NCBI GenBank assembly: GCA_019635875.1
Contig: JAHBYP010000002.1
Span: 186,001-250,000 of the forward strand
From: Alphaproteobacteria bacterium
GTDB taxonomy: Bacteria > Pseudomonadota > Alphaproteobacteria > Reyranellales > Reyranellaceae
Length of the DNA: 64,000 bases
Direction of reading: 5' to 3'
Shown here: piece by piece, positions 59,220 to 64,000 of the stretch
Layout of the letters: the number at the start of each line of letters is the position of its first letter
How positions within the stretch are numbered: the stretch's first letter is position 1
Program-made: the position numbers and the translations under genes
The notes under the pieces: generated by a model
The model's input: only the letters and a program-made list of their open reading frames with translations
Databases searched by the model: none
What the model was told of the DNA's origin: nothing

Positions 59220-60833
59220 CTATTGGGCGGCCTGCTTGACCATGTCGGCGCATTTTTCGCCGATCATGATGGAGGGGGCGTTGGTGTTGCCGGCGACGAT
59301 GCTGGGCATGATCGAGGCGTCGGCGATGCGCAAGCGCTCCACCCCGTGCACGCGCAGTTGGGGGTCGACCACGGCGTCGCTCTCGCGGCCCATCTTGCAG
59401 GTGCCGACGGGGTGCAGGTTGGAGACGCCGGTGGCGCGGATGTAGTCGCGCAGGCCGGGTTCCTCGACCACGCCGGGGCCGGGGTCGATCTCCTCGACCA
59501 CGTAGGGCTTCAGCGCCTTCTGGCTGCCGATGCGCCGGCAGATCTCCATGCCGCGCAGCATGGCGTTCCAGTCGTTGGCGCTCTTCAGGAAGTTGAAGCG
59601 GATCTCGGGCGCGGCCAGCGGGTCGGGCGACTTCAGGCGCACCGTGCCGCGGCCTTCCGGGGTCAGGTGCACGGGCGAGAGGCAGAACGCCGAATAGGGC
59701 TGCGGCACCACGCCGTTGCGGTTCCGCTCCTTCACCGCCCAGGCGAACATGTTGATCTGCAGGTCGGGCCGCTCGAGCCGCTGGTCGCTCTTCACCAGCG
59801 CGCCGACATAGAGGCCCATGGCCGACAGGGGGCCGGTGCGGCCGAAGACGTACTGCATGCCCGCCAGCATGCGCCGCGGCCAGGAATTGGCGAGGTCGTT
59901 CATGGTGATCGGCTGCGTGCACTTGTAGGACACGTAGGTGTTGAAGTGATCGTGCAGGTGGCTGCCGACGCCCGGCATGTCCCTGACGACCGCGATGCCG
60001 TGCTGCTGCAGATGCGCTGCCGGCCCCAGGCCGGAGAGCATCAGCAGCTGCGGGCTGCCATAGACGCCGCCGGAGACGATCACCTCGCGCGCCGCGCGCG
60101 CCGTCACCAGCCCCGCCGGCGTGCGATACTCGACGCCGACGGCGCGGCCGTTCTCGATCAGCAGGCGCGTGGCGTGCGCCGACGTGGCGATCACCAGGTT
60201 GCGCCGCGCCTTGGCGTCCTTGAGGTAGGCGCGCGCCGAGGACCAGCGCCGCGCGTTGTTGATCGTGGTCTGGTAGTAGCCGACGCCGTCCTGGGCGCGG
60301 CCGTTGAAGTCGGGATTGGCGGGGATGCCGGCCTCGATCGCCGCGTCGTGCAGCGCCTTGGCGAGCGGCGGCTGCCAGCGATGATCCGACACGCGCAGCG
60401 GGCCGCCGACGCCGTGCCAGTCGTCGGCGCCGCGCACATTGTCCTCGGCGCGCTTGAAGTAGGGCAGCACCGAATCGTAGTCCCAGCCCTCGCAGCCGCG
60501 CTGGCGCCACTGGTCGTAGTCGGCGGCGTTGCCGCGCATGTAGACCATGCCGTTGATCGAGCTGGTGCCGCCCAGCACCTTGCCGCGCGGCTGGTACATG
60601 GTGCGGCCGTTGAGCTCGGGCTCCGCCTCGCTCTCGAACATCCAGTTCACGCGCGGGTTGTTGTAGGTCTTGTGGTAGCCCAGCGGGACGTGGATCCAGG
60701 GGTAGGAGTCCTTCGGGCCGGCCTCGAGGAGGAGGACGCGGAACTTGCCGTCCTCAGAGAGGCGGCCGGCGACGGCGCAGCCGGCCGAGCCGGCGCCGGT
60801 GACGATGAAGTCGTAGGTGTTGGTGGTGGTCAT
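59220..60833 (-). CDS. GMC family FAD oxidoreductase (choline dehydrogenase-like)
   Basis: This 537 aa flavoenzyme has the FAD motif DFIVTGAGSAGCAVAGRLSE, the GMC signature 1 PRGKVLGGTSSINGMVYMRG, signature 2 (GSPQLLMLSGLGPAAHL) and the active-site SNLHPVGTCKMG (His) with the late GNTNAPSIMIGEK (Asn). Close relatives include choline and alcohol dehydrogenases. No betaine-aldehyde dehydrogenase or betI neighbour supports a choline role. ATG 60833 fits the FAD motif. Confidence 0.93.
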   Translation of the reverse strand: MTTTNTYDFIVTGAGSAGCAVAGRLSEDGKFRVLLLEAGPKDSYPWIHVPLGYHKTYNNPRVNWMFESEAEPELNGRTMYQPRGKVLGGTSSINGMVYMRGNAADYDQWRQRGCEGWDYDSVLPYFKRAEDNVRGADDWHGVGGPLRVSDHRWQPPLAKALHDAAIEAGIPANPDFNGRAQDGVGYYQTTINNARRWSSARAYLKDAKARRNLVIATSAHATRLLIENGRAVGVEYRTPAGLVTARAAREVIVSGGVYGSPQLLMLSGLGPAAHLQQHGIAVVRDMPGVGSHLHDHFNTYVSYKCTQPITMNDLANSWPRRMLAGMQYVFGRTGPLSAMGLYVGALVKSDQRLERPDLQINMFAWAVKERNRNGVVPQPYSAFCLSPVHLTPEGRGTVRLKSPDPLAAPEIRFNFLKSANDWNAMLRGMEICRRIGSQKALKPYVVEEIDPGPGVVEEPGLRDYIRATGVSNLHPVGTCKMGRESDAVVDPQLRVHGVERLRIADASIMPSIVAGNTNAPSIMIGEKCADMVKQAAQ

Positions 60834-61063
60834 TGACTGACTACGCTCCTCCCCGCTTTGGAAGGACTGTGACGGTGAAACAGCGATTTGGAAAGGTGGC
60901 AGGTCGTGACCGCTCCGCGCCGCGTCGCCCGCCACAAGGATATCGCGAATGCTCGAAGCACTTTCACCGCGAGCGCTAGTTGCCTGCTTATGAGCGTGCC
61001 GCTTGTAGCGCGCTCCCTCTCCGGTGGCTAATCTGTCAATGAATACCCAACCTGCGAGAGCAC
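60834..61063. other. intergenic between GMC gene and restriction-modification gene
   Basis: About 230 bases of mixed composition. GC falls from left to right toward the restriction-modification gene, marking a likely boundary of acquired DNA. A GAGAG lies 3-5 bases before the next ATG. No gene is seen. Confidence 0.4.
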
Positions 61064-64000
61064 ATGCAGGATATCGCGGCGGCAATCACTACCTACGTAT
61101 CGGAAACCCGACGGCTTGAAAGCATCCCGTCGTCGACCGAAGCGACATTCTATCCTGCGATTCGTTCGCTTCTATCCTCTATCCTTGACCAGCGCCGACT
61201 ACCATTCGAAGTGCGAACCAATACATCTGAAGCAAAGCAGGGTGGCACTGACATGCCTGACTTTGTGCTCGGCGACAAAGCGGCGTTCGTCGGTGTCTAC
61301 GGTGAAGTTAAGCGGGCGACCGTGCCCCTGGACGACTTAGCAGCATCAGCAGAACAAAATGACCAAATCGGCCGCTATCTTGCCCGCACTGGAGTGGTGC
61401 TTCTTTGCAATGTCCGTAGCTTCGGTCTACTGGCCTGCGCACCCGGCTATGAACGGAGGTTGGCAACGACCGTCCCGCCATCAAGCCGAGAACTCATCAA
61501 GTCCGTCGACCTTTGGTCTGCGGTCAGCGGTAGCAAGACCAAAAATAAAGTCGATGAAAGTGCGCTTGCCACGTTGGTGGAGATCGTTGAGCGGTCAATC
61601 ACAGATTACGCGCCCATTGCCGATCCTGCCGATCTCGCAAAGGTGCTAGCGCGGCAGGCACGCGACGCTAAGGACGCACTGCCGGAAGATCTTAAGCCGG
61701 TGCAGTCTCTTCTCGACGACTATCGCGGTGCGCTGGGTCTGGCGTTCTCCATTGATGATCCCAAAGGCGACCGCTTCTTTCGTTCGTCACTGGTGCAGAC
61801 AGCTTTTTACAGTGTTTTTGCGGCCTGGGTGCTTTGGGACCGGGACGCTCCTGCCGATGCGAGTTTCACCATCGAGGAAGCGGCCCAGCATCTAGCAATC
61901 CCGTTTCTCTCGGCCCTACTCCACGACCTTCGTCACCCACAACGGAGCAAGTGGCTCGGTCTTGACGCACAGCTTGGTCGTGCCATTGCCACGTTGAACC
62001 GTGTAGACCGCAAGCTGTTTCGCGCACGAATGACGTTTCCCGCTCTCGACGAGCAAACCGCCGTCGCGGCTATAACCTACTTCTATGAGCCGTTTCTGGA
62101 AGCATTCGACCCTCAGCTCCGAGAAGACCTTGGCGTTTGGTACACGCCACCGGAAATCGTCCAGTATCAGGTTGGCAGGGTTCACTACCTCCTAAAGTCG
62201 GAACTCGGCAGACCACTCGGACTTGCTGACCCGGACGTCTACGTACTCGATCCCTGCTGCGGGACCGGAGCCTACTTGCTTGAGGTTGCGCGCTGCATTG
62301 CCGCCGAACTTAAGGCATCGGGCGACGAGTCTACCGTCGGGTTGGAACTGACCCGTGCATTCCAGAGTCGAATCATCGGATTTGAGATTCTTACTGCTCC
62401 CTTCGCTATTGCACAGTTGCAGCTACACATGTTGCTGCGGTCACTTGGCGCACAGCCCAGAGAGGACAAGCGCCTCGCTGTCTATCTTACTAACGCACTG
62501 TCGGGCTGGAACGCAGCGGACGACATAAAGCTGCATTTCCCGGAGATGCGACAGGAATACGATGCCTCGCGTAGCGTCAAGCGCAACGCTCGGATCATCG
62601 TGATCTTGGGCAATCCGCCCTACGATCGCTTTGCCGGCGCGGCACAATCCGAAGAGAAGGAGCTAGTTGCCCATTACAAGGGCATCAAGCTTGTGGTCGA
62701 CCGGAACAGAAAAGACGGGACAATCAAGCGTGACGAATTCGGCGCGCCGCAGATGAAGCAGCAGGGCAAAGGGTTGTTGTATCTGGAGTATGGCGTGCGA
62801 AAAAGTTTGCTCGACGATCTTTATATCCGCTTTCTGCGTCTGGCCGAACAGCGCATTGGCGAAGCTGCCGACTATGGAATTGTGTCCTTCATCAGTAACT
62901 CCTCCTACCTAACAGGGCGTTCGCATCCCCTAATGCGTCGATCGCTGTTGTCGAATTTCCACGAGGCATGGATCGATAACCTCAACGGCGACAAATACCG
63001 CACTGGCAAACTGATTCCGCAGGGTTTGCCAGGCGGTGGCTCAGCAGATCAAAGCGTCTTCACGACGGCGCTCGACCCGCGCGGCATCCAGCCGGGCACG
63101 GCCATTGTCACGTGGATCAAACGACCGGCGGCGAAGGTGCACAACGCGCCGACGACGCCAAAGAAGAATGGGATTGCAACACTGCGATACAGAGACTTTT
63201 GGGGCCTTGCCGCGAGTAAGCGTAGACAGTTAGTAACCAGCCTACCAACGGGCGATGGTCCCGCAGGTTCGAGCATCCCGTCGTACTCGCAGATTACTTC
63301 GACAGTTGAAGCGCGCTGGCGGCTGGCACCGAGAACCGTTGAAGGTGGGTTCGAAGCATGGCCCGCCTTAGATGAATTGTTTCCATTGAGTTTGCAGGGG
63401 GTGAATCACAATCGTGGTTACGAGGGAAGCATTGTGGACACCAATGCTGAGGATCTTCGGAAACGTGTCCAAGAGTACTTTTCTGCTGAGACGTTTGACG
63501 AGGCCAAACAGACATCACCCGAGATTGCCACTGAACGTGCTCGATACAATCCCGAGAATGCGTGGCGTAAATTGAAGAGTGAAGGTCACTATCGAGCGGA
63601 ATCGATAGTCTCTTTTCTGACGTTTCCCTTCGATCAGCGATTCATCTACTACGCCGACCAGCATAAATGGCTCAACGAAGCTCGCCCCGATCTGTTCGAT
63701 TGTGTAGGGGAGAATGAGTTCTTTATCACTGTTCCCGAACCGCGGAAGGTGTCTGAAGCACTTCCCGTGTATTCAACTGTTCTCATGAACCACCATGTAC
63801 ATGAGCGAGGGTCGGCGGCGTTTCCTGCCGAGGTTGTCGTGCTGGCGGATCGAAACGCCAACATTCATGAACAGGCTTGGAGAACGCTTCAGCACCACTT
63901 CGGCCTTGAGGGGCTTCGTCGTGATGATGCCGCTCGTCGCCTCGTAAGGCGGTTGTTTCGTCTGGCCTTCGCGGTGATGCACGCTCCTGCGTATCAACGC
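61064..64000 (+). CDS. single-chain restriction-modification enzyme (type IIG/ISP-like), 3' end beyond window
   Basis: The frame runs open from ATG 61064 to the window end, 979 codons without a stop. The N-terminal part has a PD-(D/E)xK nuclease-like core, D66 in MPDFVLGDK and E81-V-K83 in GEVKRA. Residues about 250-340 are helical. The N6-adenine methyltransferase follows with motif I D396-PCCGTG-AYLLEVA and motif IV N517-P-P-Y520. The later FPFDQRFIYYAD region, near residue 855, matches the Type_ISP_C/target-recognition part. No helicase motifs are visible between the nuclease and methylase. Codon use is less GC-rich than the core genome, suggesting acquisition. Confidence 0.85.
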   Translation, partial: MQDIAAAITTYVSETRRLESIPSSTEATFYPAIRSLLSSILDQRRLPFEVRTNTSEAKQGGTDMPDFVLGDKAAFVGVYGEVKRATVPLDDLAASAEQNDQIGRYLARTGVVLLCNVRSFGLLACAPGYERRLATTVPPSSRELIKSVDLWSAVSGSKTKNKVDESALATLVEIVERSITDYAPIADPADLAKVLARQARDAKDALPEDLKPVQSLLDDYRGALGLAFSIDDPKGDRFFRSSLVQTAFYSVFAAWVLWDRDAPADASFTIEEAAQHLAIPFLSALLHDLRHPQRSKWLGLDAQLGRAIATLNRVDRKLFRARMTFPALDEQTAVAAITYFYEPFLEAFDPQLREDLGVWYTPPEIVQYQVGRVHYLLKSELGRPLGLADPDVYVLDPCCGTGAYLLEVARCIAAELKASGDESTVGLELTRAFQSRIIGFEILTAPFAIAQLQLHMLLRSLGAQPREDKRLAVYLTNALSGWNAADDIKLHFPEMRQEYDASRSVKRNARIIVILGNPPYDRFAGAAQSEEKELVAHYKGIKLVVDRNRKDGTIKRDEFGAPQMKQQGKGLLYLEYGVRKSLLDDLYIRFLRLAEQRIGEAADYGIVSFISNSSYLTGRSHPLMRRSLLSNFHEAWIDNLNGDKYRTGKLIPQGLPGGGSADQSVFTTALDPRGIQPGTAIVTWIKRPAAKVHNAPTTPKKNGIATLRYRDFWGLAASKRRQLVTSLPTGDGPAGSSIPSYSQITSTVEARWRLAPRTVEGGFEAWPALDELFPLSLQGVNHNRGYEGSIVDTNAEDLRKRVQEYFSAETFDEAKQTSPEIATERARYNPENAWRKLKSEGHYRAESIVSFLTFPFDQRFIYYADQHKWLNEARPDLFDCVGENEFFITVPEPRKVSEALPVYSTVLMNHHVHERGSAAFPAEVVVLADRNANIHEQAWRTLQHHFGLEGLRRDDAARRLVRRLFRLAFAVMHAPAYQR

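Noticed and set aside
59220..60833. Naming the GMC oxidoreductase betA
   Set aside because: No betB, betI or choline transporter is adjacent, and GMC substrate cannot be read from the motifs.

Overview
The window is a stretch of a high-GC bacterial chromosome, almost certainly an alphaproteobacterium (Rhodospirillales/Reyranella-like is my best guess, from gene order and GC-rich codon use, not proven). The conserved backbone is the alphaproteobacterial order asd ... leuB-leuD ... leuC-rplS-trmD-rimM-rpsP-ffh on the minus strand and dapF-mtaB-ftsY-yciB on the plus strand. Coding density is high. About sixty genes can be supported.

Layout. 0.2-3.3 kb: asd, a GNAT acetyltransferase and a TetR/SnoaL-like pair with a clear operator-promoter. 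3.4-7.0 kb: Mpo1-like protein, transglutaminase-like protease, GFA protein and a thioredoxin-domain (YyaL/SSP411) protein. 7-15 kb: oxidoreductases, two glutathione S-transferases with a TetR regulator, a HerA-like ATPase and an isoaspartyl peptidase. 15-17.6 kb: a broken VOC gene and a dimethylformamidase-like large subunit. 17.7-26.8 kb: the leu/ribosomal/SRP block, interrupted by xth, a host-attachment-type protein and an RDD protein. 27-30.6 kb: CPBP protease, HCCA-isomerase-like protein, a glycosyltransferase-like protein and an orphan ABC binding protein. 30.7-34.4 kb: dapF-mtaB-ftsY-yciB. 34.4-44.7 kb: NUDIX, hybrid histidine kinase, sorbosone-type dehydrogenase, pgk, TusA, SGNH hydrolase, M20 peptidase, MFS carrier. 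44.7-46.1 kb: an accessory patch with a duplicated gene end, a novel small ORF and a repeat array. 46-49.5 kb: DUF2817 peptidase, CoA-transferase, a PIN/Phd toxin-antitoxin pair and a lipoprotein. 49.6-55.5 kb: one long minus-strand run with an oligopeptide-type binding protein, EamA carrier, 4-hydroxyproline-epimerase-like racemase, P-loop kinase and DapA-family lyase. 55.7-60.8 kb: a Cys-rich secreted protein, GNAT, a phage-replication-like protein, a UdgX-type uracil-DNA glycosylase, a DUF559 nuclease and a GMC oxidoreductase. 61.1-64 kb: a lower-GC, single-chain restriction-modification enzyme that runs off the window end.

The most striking structure is non-coding. Three families of long dispersed palindromes sit between genes. 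Family A (CTGTCATCCCGAG ends, about 67 bp) has 11 copies. Family B (terminal hairpins of CCTTCCCCC/GGGGGAAGG, about 125 bp) has about 10 copies. Family C (CTTCTCCCCGC ends) has one. Family B is amplified in the 57.4-59.2 kb accessory region, and one copy there is split exactly at its loop by a DUF559 endonuclease gene. This suggests a nuclease-carrying form of an otherwise non-coding mobile palindrome. A separate 45.6-45.9 kb array of GCAAGCCTGACACC-ending units lies inside a 1.2 kb segment flanked by a 200 bp direct duplication.
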